Assembly (NCBI RefSeq): GCF_018323985.1
Contig: NZ_AP024590.1
Location: 372,001-436,000, forward strand
Source: Enterobacter kobei
Lineage (GTDB): Bacteria; Pseudomonadota; Gammaproteobacteria; Enterobacterales; Enterobacteriaceae
Length of the DNA: 64,000 nucleotides
Reading direction: 5' to 3'
Below the pieces are notes generated by a model. The model was not told where the DNA came from. It was given only the letters and a program-made list of their open reading frames with translations, and made no database searches. The position numbers and the translations under genes were made by a program. Below, in pieces: positions 8,761 to 17,067 of the stretch (positions are counted from its first letter, which is position 1; each line of letters begins with the position of its first letter).

Positions 8761-8789
8761 AAAAAAACCGGGAATTTCCCGGTTTTTTT
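8761..8789. terminator. Bidirectional rho-independent terminator between yhfS and yhfL
   Basis: AAAAAAA, then the palindrome ACCGGGAATTTCCCGGT, then TTTTTTT. The hairpin has a run of T on either strand, so it can end the yhf operon on the plus strand and the convergent yhfL transcript on the minus strand. Confidence 0.92.
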
Positions 8790-8816
8790 GTATCGGCGCA
8801 AGCGTAATTAAACCCG

Positions 8817-8987
8817 TTACTGTGCTGCTGCCGGGCCGCAGCCGCCGATGATTTTTGAAATGGAAATCGCCGGATGCAGCAGGTAATCATAGCTGCAGTT
8901 GTTGGCTTTATTCTGCACGTGACCCGTACAGGCGGAGAGGGTAGCGACAGCTGCAAACAGCACAGCGATTTTAACGATCTTCTTCAT
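8817..8987 (-). CDS. yhfL: Small lipoprotein YhfL
   Basis: This 56-residue protein starts MKKIVKIAVLF and has a lipobox LSAC with the lipidated cysteine at C20, so it should be a membrane-anchored lipoprotein of about 37 residues after processing. The rest (NCSYDYLLHPAISISKIIGG) matches E. coli YhfL nearly residue for residue. Function is unknown. The ATG at 8987 is preceded by AGGAAG at good spacing; an in-frame ATG 14 codons upstream would spoil the signal peptide. It converges on yhfS and lies downstream of cysG in the same direction, behind a separate hairpin. Confidence 0.88.
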   Translation of the reverse strand: MKKIVKIAVLFAAVATLSACTGHVQNKANNCSYDYLLHPAISISKIIGGCGPAAAQ

Positions 8988-9139
8988 TCGATCTTCCTTG
9001 TCATTCAGAGTAATCAGCGAGTTTTTCATAATTGCGATGGATATTTGCGAGGCGCAATATTTGCAACGTCAATTATAACTGCATGATTATATTGAACTTT
9101 AAGGCGATCGCTTAGTCCGAAGCCGGACTGGTAAAGCAG

Positions 9140-9176
9140 CATGAAATGAAATAAAGCCAGACAGAGCTGGCTTTAT
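9140..9176 (-). terminator. Terminator of the nir-cysG operon
   Basis: A perfect 10-bp stem (ATAAAGCCAG at 9151-9160 and CTGGCTTTAT at 9167-9176) with a 6-base loop lies 10 bases past the cysG stop. On the minus strand it is followed by a T-rich stretch (TTCATTTC). Confidence 0.75.
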
Positions 9177-9185
9177 CCGGGGTTA

Positions 9186-10559
9186 TCAATGGTTTGAAAA
9201 CCAGTTGAGCTTATCGCGCAGGGCGACCACCCGTCCGACAATAATCAGCGCCGGGCTTGCCACCTGGGTTGCCAGTTCCCCCAGTTCATTGAGCGAACCG
9301 CTAACGACCCGCTGCTTAACCGAAGTACCGTTTTCCACCAGTGCCACCGGCATATCGCTTTCCATGCCGTGGGCGATCAGCTGCGCCTGGATAGTCGCGG
9401 CCTGGTTCAGCCCCATGTAAAACACCAGCGTCTGTTTTTCGGCGGCAAGGTTGGCCCAGTCCAGTTCCCCACCCGTTTTCAGATGGCCGGTGATCAGTCG
9501 CACGCTCTGGGCATAATCACGATGGGTCAGCGGAATGCCAGAATAGGCTGAACATCCGGATGCCGCCGTGATCCCCGGTACCACCGAGAAGGGAATGCCC
9601 GCATGACACAGAGTTTCCAGCTCCTCGCCACCGCGTCCGAAGATAAAGGGATCGCCGCCTTTCAGACGCACGACGCGTTTACCGGACTGTGCAGCGCGCA
9701 GCAGGATCTGATTGATCTCTTCCTGCGGGACGCAGTGATAACCCGCGCGTTTACCGACGAAGATGCGGTCGGCGTCGCGGCGTACCAGGTTCATAATGTC
9801 GTCGGAGACCAGACGGTCGTAGACCACCACATCCGCCTGCTGGATCTGTTGCAGGCCTTTTAAGGTCAGCAGTCCGGCATCACCCGGCCCTGCACCTACC
9901 AGCACCACTTCGCCGCGTTTGTCCAGCGGCTCGTTCAGCAGTTGTTCGGTGACGTCGCTGACGGCCTGGGAATCGTCATTAGCAAGCGACTGCGCGAGGC
10001 GATCGTTCACAAAGAATTTTTCCCAGAAACGGCGGCGCTCGCCCACGTTATCAAAGTGCGTTTTTACGCGTTCACGCAGTTTACCTGCATAGCCCGCAAG
10101 CTGGCCCAGATGTTGCGGCAGCACGGCTTCGAGTTTCTCACGCAACAGACGAGCCAGTACGGGGGAAGTGCCGCCCGATGAGACCGCCACCATCAGCGGC
10201 GAACGATCGATAATGGACGGCATGATAAAGCTGGCTTCTTTCGGCGCATCCACCACGTTGCAGAAAATGCGTCGGGCTTCCGCAGCGTCGCTGACGCGCT
10301 GGTTGACGTCGTTATCGTCGGTGGCGGCAATCACCAGCCAGGAGGTGTCGAGCAGCGCGTCGTTAAACTCGCCTGCCGCCAGCGTCAACATGCCTTCGTT
10401 TGCCCAGACGGTAAACTGAGGAGAAAAGGCCAGCGCGTTAACGGTCAGCCGTGCACCGGCTTCCATCAGCAGTCGGGCTTTACGTTCTGCGACATCGCCA
10501 CCGCCGACCAGCAGGCAGTCGCGACCGCGTAATTGACAAAAGATCGGAAGATGGTGCAC
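9186..10559 (-). CDS. cysG: Siroheme synthase, trifunctional
   Basis: This 457-residue protein makes siroheme from uroporphyrinogen III. The N-terminal ~110 residues form the NAD-dependent dehydrogenase/ferrochelatase module with the Rossmann motif VGGGDVAERKARLL near residue 18. The C-terminal half from about residue 215 is the SAM-dependent uroporphyrinogen methyltransferase, with GAGPGDAGLLTLKG, RLKGGDPFIFGRGGEE and GITAASGCSAYSGIPLTHRD. Siroheme is the cofactor of NirB encoded upstream and of assimilatory sulfite reductase, so the gene is needed beyond nitrite use. It is the last gene of nirBDC-cysG and has the E. coli length. Confidence 0.97.
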   Translation of the reverse strand: MHHLPIFCQLRGRDCLLVGGGDVAERKARLLMEAGARLTVNALAFSPQFTVWANEGMLTLAAGEFNDALLDTSWLVIAATDDNDVNQRVSDAAEARRIFCNVVDAPKEASFIMPSIIDRSPLMVAVSSGGTSPVLARLLREKLEAVLPQHLGQLAGYAGKLRERVKTHFDNVGERRRFWEKFFVNDRLAQSLANDDSQAVSDVTEQLLNEPLDKRGEVVLVGAGPGDAGLLTLKGLQQIQQADVVVYDRLVSDDIMNLVRRDADRIFVGKRAGYHCVPQEEINQILLRAAQSGKRVVRLKGGDPFIFGRGGEELETLCHAGIPFSVVPGITAASGCSAYSGIPLTHRDYAQSVRLITGHLKTGGELDWANLAAEKQTLVFYMGLNQAATIQAQLIAHGMESDMPVALVENGTSVKQRVVSGSLNELGELATQVASPALIIVGRVVALRDKLNWFSNH

Positions 10560-10577
10560 GACATTACCTCATTATTT

Positions 10578-11384
10578 TTATTGGCCCAGGGTTTCCGTGA
10601 GCGTCGCTTTTTCCGCAACAGGGCGTTCAGCGCGAGGAGTAGCATACCAATAACCCAGACCCATAAATACGGCACCGGATAAAGTATTGCCGAGGGTTAC
10701 CCACAAGAGGTTATGTCCAATTCCGGAGAGGGTATAGGCTTCACTGTGATGCCCAAACCATGAGAGCGCGAACAGCGTCATGTTGGCAACGGAGTGCTCG
10801 TAGCCGGAGGCGATAAACGCCAGCAGACACCACCAGATGGCAAGGAATTTCGCTGCGCCTTCGGTGCGCACTGCCATCCAGATCGCCAGACAAACCAGCC
10901 AGTTACACAGGGCGCCCTTGAAAAATAGCACGCCCGCAGGTGCGGTGGTTTTCGCCAGCGCCGCAGTATGCACAAGGCTGGTATCGAGCGGTAACAGGCT
11001 GCCGCCGCCCCAGTTATAGAGTAGCGCGACGAACACCGAGCCAATCAGGTTACCGAGCCAGGTTTGCGGCAGGATAGTCCACATCTGGCCGTGGCTGATG
11101 GTGCCCGCTTTCACGCCAAAGGTCAGAAACATGGTGTGGCCGGTGAATAATTCAGAACCGGCAATAATCACCAGCGTTAAGGCAATACCAAAGGTCGCCC
11201 CCATCACCAGCGGACGAACGCTGGGATCGAGCAGGTTACCGAGAGTGAAAATGAGGATGATACCCAGCCCTACATAAGCGCCCGCCATAGCGGAGCTGAT
11301 CCAGAAGCCGAGCGGGTTTTGCGCCGAGAGCCGGGCAATACGCGCCGCGTTCGCGGCACACTTATTAATGGTGTCGGTAAACAT
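10578..11384 (-). CDS. nirC: Nitrite transporter NirC
   Basis: This 268-residue inner-membrane protein is of the formate/nitrite transporter (FNT) family. Motifs of the pore are visible: AGAYVGLGIILIF, ELFTGHTMFLTFGV and a GYEHSVANM segment near residue 195. The family forms pentamers that pass nitrite. It removes or imports nitrite for the NirBD enzyme encoded just upstream. It ends 18 bases before cysG. Unlike nirB and nirD, it is separated from nirD by about 200 bases that hold an ERIC repeat, so its mRNA may be processed or weakly separated from nirBD. Confidence 0.96.
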   Translation of the reverse strand: MFTDTINKCAANAARIARLSAQNPLGFWISSAMAGAYVGLGIILIFTLGNLLDPSVRPLVMGATFGIALTLVIIAGSELFTGHTMFLTFGVKAGTISHGQMWTILPQTWLGNLIGSVFVALLYNWGGGSLLPLDTSLVHTAALAKTTAPAGVLFFKGALCNWLVCLAIWMAVRTEGAAKFLAIWWCLLAFIASGYEHSVANMTLFALSWFGHHSEAYTLSGIGHNLLWVTLGNTLSGAVFMGLGYWYATPRAERPVAEKATLTETLGQ

Positions 11385-11399
11385 AGTGATTATCCTCTA

Positions 11400-11517
11400 A
11401 CACGTCATCCTTTGGGATGCCTCTTTGTTGGCTGCCTTCGCGCACCCCAGTCACATAGTGAACTATGCTCCTGGGGATTTGCTCAGTTGCCGCCTCGACG
11501 CATCACAAATGATGTTG
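11400..11517 (-). repeat. ERIC (IRU) repeat between nirD and nirC
   Basis: On the minus strand the segment reads GCAAATCCCCAGGAGCATAG, then TTCACTATGTGACTGGGGTG, then CGAAGGCAGCCAAC. This is the central palindrome and flank of the enterobacterial repetitive intergenic consensus. The remaining edges (GCCGCCTCG-type sequence on one side, GGATGACG on the other) extend it to about 118 bases. It lies in the untranslated gap of the nir operon and would be transcribed as a long hairpin. Confidence 0.85.
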
Positions 11518-11581
11518 TGTAAATAATTAAAGAAAATAGAAATAAAATTAAAAAAGGGAGGCGTTGCGCCTCCCTGAATAC

Positions 11582-11908
11582 TTAACCGCGCACCTGCACC
11601 TGGCCATCCTTGACCCGCGCCTCGAAATGCGCGACCGAGTGGCTTTCATCTTCCATACACAGCCCATCCCGCAGGCGGAAACGCTGTTTTTTCAGCGGGC
11701 TGGCGACCCACAGCTCGCCGTTGTGCTCGGCAATCAGACCGCGCGACAGCACGCTCGCTTCAAAAAACGGGTCGATATTGCTGATGGCGAAAACCTCTTC
11801 GTCCTGACGCGGCCGAAAGATGGCCACCTGCTGGTTATTTACCAGCGCGCACACGCCGGTCTGCGGAATGATGTCAGCGATGTTGCAGATAGTGTTCCAC
11901 TGGCTCAT
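11582..11908 (-). CDS. nirD: NADH-dependent nitrite reductase small subunit
   Basis: This 108-residue protein is the small partner of NirB and has a Rieske-like ferredoxin fold. As in E. coli NirD, the cluster-binding cysteines and histidines of true Rieske proteins are absent (for example VCALVNNQQVAIFRP and LSRGLIAEHNGELWVASP). It is needed for NirB activity in the cytoplasm. The start overlaps the nirB stop by 4 bases (ATGA), giving coupled 1:1 synthesis. An ERIC repeat lies downstream. Confidence 0.96.
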   Translation of the reverse strand: MSQWNTICNIADIIPQTGVCALVNNQQVAIFRPRQDEEVFAISNIDPFFEASVLSRGLIAEHNGELWVASPLKKQRFRLRDGLCMEDESHSVAHFEARVKDGQVQVRG

Positions 11909-14448
11909 ACGGTTTCCTCCACCATGGTCACCGGGATACGCTCATAAGGCGTGGCCGGACGATGCTGTTGACGTTCCGGGACGATCTGAACGTTCGGATC
12001 GCGCTGCGGGCTGTTAATGAAGTGTCTGAAGCGCACTTGCGCCTGCGGATCGTTGACGGTTTCGGTCCATTCACAGATCACCGCTTCACGCAGACGGGCC
12101 ATCTCCGCCTCCAGTTGGGCGTTCAGGCCCAGCTTGTCGTCAATGATCACGCTCTTCAGGTAATCAATGCCGCCTTCCATATTTTCCAGCCATGGCGCGG
12201 TACGGGTCAGTTTGTCCGCCGTGCGGATGTAGAACATCATGAAGCGGTCGAGATATTTCACCAGCGTATCGCGGTCGAGATCCGCCGCCAGCAGGTCGGC
12301 GTGACGTGGTTTCATGCCGCCGTTACCACAGACGTACAGGTTCCAGCCTTTATCGGTGGCGATGATACCCACATCTTTACCCTGCGCTTCCGCACATTCA
12401 CGGGTACAGCCCGACACGCCAAACTTCATTTTGTGCGGGGTGCGGATGCCTTTGTAACGGTTCTCCAGCTCCACGCCGAAGCCTACGCTGTCGCCCACGC
12501 CGTAACGGCACCAGGTGGAGCCGACGCAGGTTTTCGCCATGCGCAGCGCTTTGGCATAGGCATGACCGGTTTCAAAGCCCGCCTCGATCAGCTGACGCCA
12601 GATTTCCGGCAGGTCATCTTTTTGCGCGCCGAACAGGCCGATACGCTGGGAGCCGGTGATTTTGGTGTACAGGTTAAACTCGCGGGCAATACGACCCACT
12701 TCCATCAGTCCTTCCGGCGTGATTTCGCCACCAGCAGAGCGCGGGATCACCGAGTAGGTGCCGTCTTTCTGGATGTTCGCCAGGAAGTTATCGTTGGTAT
12801 CCTGCAACGGTGTGTGCTGCGGTTTGAGCACGTACTCATTCCAGCAGGAGGCCAGCAGCGAGCCGACGGTCGGTTTACAGACTTCACAGCCGTAGCCTTT
12901 ACCGTATTTGTGCAGCAGTTCGTCGAAGGTTTTGATGCCTTCCACGCGGATCAGGTGGTACAGCTCCTGACGGGAAAACGCGAAGTGTTCACACAGGTTA
13001 TGGTTAACTTCGATGCCCTGTTTCGCCAGTTCAGCATTCAGCACCTGCGTGACCAGCGGGATACAACCGCCGCAGCCGGTACCGGCTTTGGTTTCCGCTT
13101 TCAGCGCCGCCACGGTGTGGCAGCCTTTGTTGATGGCGGAGATCAGCATGCCTTTGGTGACGTCGAAGCAGGAGCAGATTTGCGCGCTGTCCGGCAGTTT
13201 ATCCACGCCGATTGACGGTTTGCCGCTGCCTGCGTGGGCGGGCAGGATCAGCGCGTCCGGGTTCTCCGGCAGTTCAATGGCGTTCAGCACCAGCTGCTGC
13301 AGGTTGCCGAAGTCGCTGGTATCGCCCACCAGCACTGCGCCGAGCAGCGTTTTATTATCCGGGCTGACGATCAGACGTTTATAAACTTCTTTGCTTTCAT
13401 CGAGGTACACGTAGCTGCGTGCGCCCGGCGTGCGGCCATGCGCATCGCCAATACCGCCCACATCCACACCGAGCAGTTTCAGCTTGGCGCTGAGGTCGGC
13501 CCCTTCAAAGGCGTTGGTATTGCCGAGGATATGGTCAACCGCCACCTGCGCCATTTTGTAGCCTGGCGCGACCAGACCGTAGACGCGGTTATTCCAGCTG
13601 GCGCATTCGCCGATGGCGTAGATGTCCGGGTCTGACGTCTGGCAGGTGTCGTTAATCACGATACCGCCGCGTGCTGCAACGGCCAGACCGCATTGGGTCG
13701 CCAGTTTGTCGCGCGGGCGAATACCGGTGGAGAAGACGATAAAGTCGATTTCCAGATCGCTGCCGTCGGCGAAGCGCATGGTTTTGCGACCTTCAACGCC
13801 TTCCTGCACGATCTCCTGGGTATTTTTGCTGGTGTGCACACGCACGCCCATGCTTTCGATCTTACGGCGCAGCTGTTCGCCGCCCATCTGATCGAGCTGT
13901 TCCGCCATCAGCATTGGCGCGAACTCGATAACATGGGTTTCAACGCCGAGGTTTTTCAGCGCGCCTGCGGCTTCCAGACCGAGCAGACCGCCACCGACTA
14001 CCGCGCCGCGACGGCTGCGGCGGGCGCAGGCTTCGATGGCGTTCAAATCTTCAATGGTGCGGTAAACAAAACAGTCCTGTGTATCCGAACCTTTGATTGG
14101 CGGGATCCACGGGTAGGAACCGGTCGCCATGATCAGTTTATCGTAATAGACCGTGCGGCCTGCGCTGGAGTGGATCACCTTTTCCTGACGGTTAATGGTG
14201 ATTGCGCGTTCGCCGACCAGCACCTTAACGCCGTGCTTTTCGTAAAATCCTTCCCGCACCAGCGACAGCTCTTCAGCAGTGTGATGAGAGAAGTAAGAAG
14301 ACAGGTGAACGCGATCGTAGGCTTTACGGGGTTCTTCACAAAAAATGGTAATGTCGAACTGGCTGGCATCTGCTTTATCGAGAAGATCCTCAACAAAGCG
14401 GTGGCCGACCATGCCGTTACCGATAATAGCGAGTTTGACTTTGCTCAT
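11905..14448 (-). CDS. nirB: NADH-dependent nitrite reductase large subunit
   Basis: The 847-residue cytoplasmic enzyme reduces nitrite to ammonium with NADH. In order it shows an FAD-binding domain (AIIGNGMVGHRF at the N-terminus, an NAD motif GGGLLGLEAAGALK near 150), a BFD-like [2Fe-2S] domain (CSCFDVTKG and GTGCGGC, about residues 425-465), and a sulfite/nitrite reductase domain. That last domain has cysteines in TCVGSTWCRYG (about 637-643) and GCTRECAEA (about 678-682) for the [4Fe-4S]-siroheme centre. It is the first gene of nirBDC-cysG and lies behind an FNR/NarL promoter. Length equals the E. coli protein. Confidence 0.97.
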   Translation of the reverse strand: MSKVKLAIIGNGMVGHRFVEDLLDKADASQFDITIFCEEPRKAYDRVHLSSYFSHHTAEELSLVREGFYEKHGVKVLVGERAITINRQEKVIHSSAGRTVYYDKLIMATGSYPWIPPIKGSDTQDCFVYRTIEDLNAIEACARRSRRGAVVGGGLLGLEAAGALKNLGVETHVIEFAPMLMAEQLDQMGGEQLRRKIESMGVRVHTSKNTQEIVQEGVEGRKTMRFADGSDLEIDFIVFSTGIRPRDKLATQCGLAVAARGGIVINDTCQTSDPDIYAIGECASWNNRVYGLVAPGYKMAQVAVDHILGNTNAFEGADLSAKLKLLGVDVGGIGDAHGRTPGARSYVYLDESKEVYKRLIVSPDNKTLLGAVLVGDTSDFGNLQQLVLNAIELPENPDALILPAHAGSGKPSIGVDKLPDSAQICSCFDVTKGMLISAINKGCHTVAALKAETKAGTGCGGCIPLVTQVLNAELAKQGIEVNHNLCEHFAFSRQELYHLIRVEGIKTFDELLHKYGKGYGCEVCKPTVGSLLASCWNEYVLKPQHTPLQDTNDNFLANIQKDGTYSVIPRSAGGEITPEGLMEVGRIAREFNLYTKITGSQRIGLFGAQKDDLPEIWRQLIEAGFETGHAYAKALRMAKTCVGSTWCRYGVGDSVGFGVELENRYKGIRTPHKMKFGVSGCTRECAEAQGKDVGIIATDKGWNLYVCGNGGMKPRHADLLAADLDRDTLVKYLDRFMMFYIRTADKLTRTAPWLENMEGGIDYLKSVIIDDKLGLNAQLEAEMARLREAVICEWTETVNDPQAQVRFRHFINSPQRDPNVQIVPERQQHRPATPYERIPVTMVEETV

Positions 14449-14471
14449 TTTTGCCTCGATTTCTTTTCTAT

Positions 14472-14485
14472 TACTGCCTACCTTA
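14472..14485 (-). promoter_or_regulatory. nirB promoter -10 and start site
   Basis: On the minus strand TAAGGT at 14485-14480 is the -10 element, the same hexamer as I recall for the E. coli nirB promoter. Taking the FNR site centre as -41.5 places the transcription start near 14472, about 24 bases before the nirB ATG. There is no good -35 hexamer, as expected of an activator-dependent promoter. Confidence 0.75.
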
Positions 14486-14506
14486 ACGATTCAGCAATGG
14501 CGTTTA

Positions 14507-14520
14507 TTGATGTAAATCAA
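14507..14520 (-). promoter_or_regulatory. FNR site of the nir operon
   Basis: TTGATTTACATCAA on the minus strand is a perfect match to the FNR consensus TTGATNNNNATCAA. Its centre lies 41.5 bases before the inferred start, the class II activator position. It should make the operon anaerobically induced. Confidence 0.92.
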
Positions 14521-14533
14521 TTACACCTTTACG

Positions 14534-14549
14534 TACCACTTAATGAGTA
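14534..14549 (-). promoter_or_regulatory. NarL/NarP site of the nir operon
   Basis: Two inverted heptamers, TACTCAT and AGTGGTA (the latter the complement of TACCACT), are spaced by two bases. This is the 7-2-7 arrangement bound by NarL and NarP. The centre is 28 bases upstream of the FNR centre, that is at -69.5, the position known in E. coli. It signals nitrate and nitrite control. Confidence 0.85.
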
Positions 14550-14714
14550 GATGTTTGATTTCAGGGGATTTTTCTAAGTCGAGGAAATGACAGGCTTTTC
14601 ACACTTGAGGAAAATCTGAGCAAAAAACAGGGTTTTTAAGAAAACGTCCTACTCCTAAAGTTCAGGCGTCTTTTATCGGGAGGGAGTAGCGATTTTTTAA
14701 GCGGGGAGCCGGGT

Positions 14715-14745
14715 AAAAAATGCCCCTTTCCGGGAGGAAAGGGGC
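14715..14745 (-). terminator. tsgA terminator
   Basis: A perfect 10-bp stem GCCCCTTTCC/GGAAAGGGGC with a GGGA loop. On the minus strand it is followed by six T. It lies just past the tsgA stop and isolates it from the nirB promoter region. Confidence 0.9.
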
Positions 14746-14752
14746 GCAGAAA

Positions 14753-15937
14753 TTAGTGTGCAGTTGCCGTTGCGCCATGCTGACGATGGCGGGTAACGAA
14801 GCCCAGCACGAAGCACATAACGAAGACCACGGCGTACAGCGCATTCGCGGTGAACAGCGCCGCCTGCGGGCCGCTGTGGGCAACAATCGGGCCGGTGACG
14901 ATAAAGGTCAGCATGGTGCCGATGGTGCCACAGGTCAGAACAAAGTTAACCAGCTTCGGTGAAGCGACTTTGGTCTGCTGCGAGCCGAGCGTGATGATGG
15001 TGGTGTAGATCGCGCTGGAGAAGAAGCCCAGTGCCATGATAAACCACGCCATATGGTCTGCCGCGCTGGTGATGAACAGGTACATCAGTACCGCTGCCAG
15101 GCCTGCCAGCACCGTCAGGATACGTTGCAGATCGAAGAAACGCAGGATGAAACTGAACGCCCACATGCCAACCATGTACGACATCCAGAAATCACTCACC
15201 AGTTTGCCCTGAGCGCTGACGTCCATGCCCATGCCTTTCACGTATTCCGGTACCCAGGCGATAAAGCCCAGCTGGCCGAGGATATAGCACATCGCCGCGA
15301 TGGACAGGAACAGCACGCCGATGCCCCATTTTTCTTTCACAACCGGCTTGTCGCTCGGTGCGGCGTGTTTGCCCAGCGCCGGGAATTCACAACCAATGGT
15401 CAGAATAAAGATGGCGACGTACACCAGGCCGATACAGGCATAAACCCAGTACCATTCGATGCTGCGCGCCAGCAGGTAAGCGGCGACCATCGGGAAAATC
15501 ATCCCGGCCATGCTGAAGAAGGAGTCGGTGAACAGCAGGCGTGAGCCACGCTGGCGTCCTTCATACATCTGCGTTACCAGGAAAGTACCAATGGACATGG
15601 TGATGCCGCTGACCAGACCAAGCACGAACATGGCGGCAGAGAACAACGCCAGGCTGTGGGTCAGCATCAATCCGGCAACGGCCAGGATCATCAGCACAAA
15701 ACCGAAGCGCAGCTGCGTTTTCAGCGGCACGATTTCCATCAGCCAGGCGTTCAGGAAGATAGAGATCAGAATTCCGGCGTTCAGGAAGGTGAAGGTGTTA
15801 CTCATACTGGATACCGGCAGATTAAAATATTCTGCGATATTTCCCATCACCATCCCGGTGACGATCACCAACGCGCCAGTAAGGGCGTAGGAGAAAAAGC
15901 TGATCCATGTGAGCTTAATACGGTTGCTGTTAGTCAT
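14753..15937 (-). CDS. tsgA: MFS transporter TsgA
   Basis: This 394-residue protein is a major facilitator superfamily member with about 12 membrane spans, such as ISFFSYALTGALVIVTGMVMG at the N-terminus and ALYAVVFVMCFVLGFV at the C-terminus. It matches E. coli TsgA in length and sequence; Salmonella tsgA was described as tellurite- and selenite-inducible. The transported substrate is not known. I chose the start MTNSNRIKLTW at 15937; an ATG five codons earlier is less likely given homologues. It lies upstream of nirB in the same direction but is separated from it by a terminator. Confidence 0.92.
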   Translation of the reverse strand: MTNSNRIKLTWISFFSYALTGALVIVTGMVMGNIAEYFNLPVSSMSNTFTFLNAGILISIFLNAWLMEIVPLKTQLRFGFVLMILAVAGLMLTHSLALFSAAMFVLGLVSGITMSIGTFLVTQMYEGRQRGSRLLFTDSFFSMAGMIFPMVAAYLLARSIEWYWVYACIGLVYVAIFILTIGCEFPALGKHAAPSDKPVVKEKWGIGVLFLSIAAMCYILGQLGFIAWVPEYVKGMGMDVSAQGKLVSDFWMSYMVGMWAFSFILRFFDLQRILTVLAGLAAVLMYLFITSAADHMAWFIMALGFFSSAIYTTIITLGSQQTKVASPKLVNFVLTCGTIGTMLTFIVTGPIVAHSGPQAALFTANALYAVVFVMCFVLGFVTRHRQHGATATAH

Positions 15938-16216
15938 GTCTGGCCTGTGCATATAAGTGTAAAGCGCGTTGACAGCGCTGAGAACGGGCAGATTTTATGC
16001 AATAAAGTGATACATTTAAATCTTTAATAATGAATATGAAACTTATTGCAGTATTTATTATGAGATCGCTCACACTTTAGGCCGCTATTTATCATAAATT
16101 TGTGAGGTTACAACTGTTTCAATTTCGTAAAATTAGGTAAAACGCTGGCCTGTGGGCTACCGCCTCTTTAGAATCAATCCACTTGCTCTTTTACCGCTCT
16201 ATGTTTAGGAATTCTC

Positions 16217-16789
16217 ATGGTTAAAATGACTCTGGCGGCTGTCGCAGCTGTATTTGCTCTCTCTGCCATTTCCCCGGCTGCGCTGGCAGCAAAAGGTGAT
16301 CCCCATGTTCTGTTAACCACGTCTGCCGGTGACATCGAACTGGAGCTGAACAGCCAGAAAGCACCGGTGTCCGTGCAGAACTTCCTCAGCTATGTGAACA
16401 GTGGTTTTTATAACAACACGACTTTCCACCGCGTGATCCCAGGCTTCATGGTGCAGGGCGGCGGTTTCAATGAGCAGATGCAGCAGAAACAGCCCAACCC
16501 GCCGATCAAAAACGAAGCGGACAACGGCCTGCGTAATACCCGCGGCACCATTGCGATGGCGCGCACCGCGGATAAAGACAGCGCGACCAGCCAGTTCTTC
16601 TTAAACGTAGCGGACAACGCCTTCCTCGATCACGGACAGCGCGATTTCGGCTATGCGGTATTCGGTAAGGTAGTGAAAGGCATGGATGTGGCAGACAAAA
16701 TTTCTCAGGTGCAGACGCATGATGTCGGCCCATACCAGAATGTGCCGACCAAACCCGTTCTGATCCTTTCCGCGAAAGTCCTGCCGTAA
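16217..16789 (+). CDS. ppiA: Periplasmic peptidyl-prolyl isomerase A (cyclophilin)
   Basis: This 190-residue cyclophilin has an N-terminal signal peptide cut after A24 (LALA-type site before AKGDPH), so it works in the periplasm on folding envelope proteins. The cyclophilin core is complete: FHRVIPGFMVQGGGF near residue 73, GTIAMARTADKDSATSQFFLN and HGQRDFGYAVFGKVVKGMD. The 280-base gap upstream, shared with divergent tsgA, is AT-rich and holds partial TGTGA/TCACA half sites. In E. coli this promoter is CRP-controlled, but I see no full CRP site here. Confidence 0.96.
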   Translation: MVKMTLAAVAAVFALSAISPAALAAKGDPHVLLTTSAGDIELELNSQKAPVSVQNFLSYVNSGFYNNTTFHRVIPGFMVQGGGFNEQMQQKQPNPPIKNEADNGLRNTRGTIAMARTADKDSATSQFFLNVADNAFLDHGQRDFGYAVFGKVVKGMDVADKISQVQTHDVGPYQNVPTKPVLILSAKVLP

Positions 16790-16896
16790 GCGTTTTGCAC
16801 GGGCACGTGCTGCCCGTGCTTCTCTCTGCTTCCCTGCGCAACGCCAGATTGCCGCTTATACTTGTGGCTCATGGGCGACAACAACAGGGAGGCGTC

Positions 16897-17067
16897 ATGG
16901 CTAAAAAACTCACCGACCGGCAAAAATCCCGTCTCTGGGAGCAGCAGCGTAACGTCAATTTTCAGGCCAGCAGACGGCTTGAGGGCGTCGAGTGCGAAGA
17001 GATTAAACTGAGCGCCGATGAAGCGAACGCGCGCATTGAAGCGTTAAGGGGGAACCATGAGCGATAA
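16897..17067 (+). CDS. yhfG: Fic antitoxin YhfG
   Basis: This 56-residue protein is the partner of the Fic protein encoded next. It carries the class I Fic inhibition motif, (S/T)xxxE(G/N), as SRRLEG at residues 25-30, with the inhibitory glutamate at E29. In this class the glutamate blocks ATP binding in the Fic active site. The ATG at 16897 follows GGGAGG at good spacing; the frame is open further upstream but homologues start MKKLT/MAKKLT. It overlaps fic by 11 bases, so the antitoxin is made first, as in other class I modules. Confidence 0.92.
   Translation: MAKKLTDRQKSRLWEQQRNVNFQASRRLEGVECEEIKLSADEANARIEALRGNHER

Noticed and set aside
11962..13215. 417-codon open frame on the plus strand antisense to nirB
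   Set aside because: It mirrors the codon pattern of nirB, shows no recognisable protein features, and overlaps a gene that is conserved over its whole length.
16080..16120. Possible CRP site upstream of ppiA (TGTGAGGTTACAACTG)
   Set aside because: Only the left half fits the consensus; the right half does not, so I do not list it as a site.
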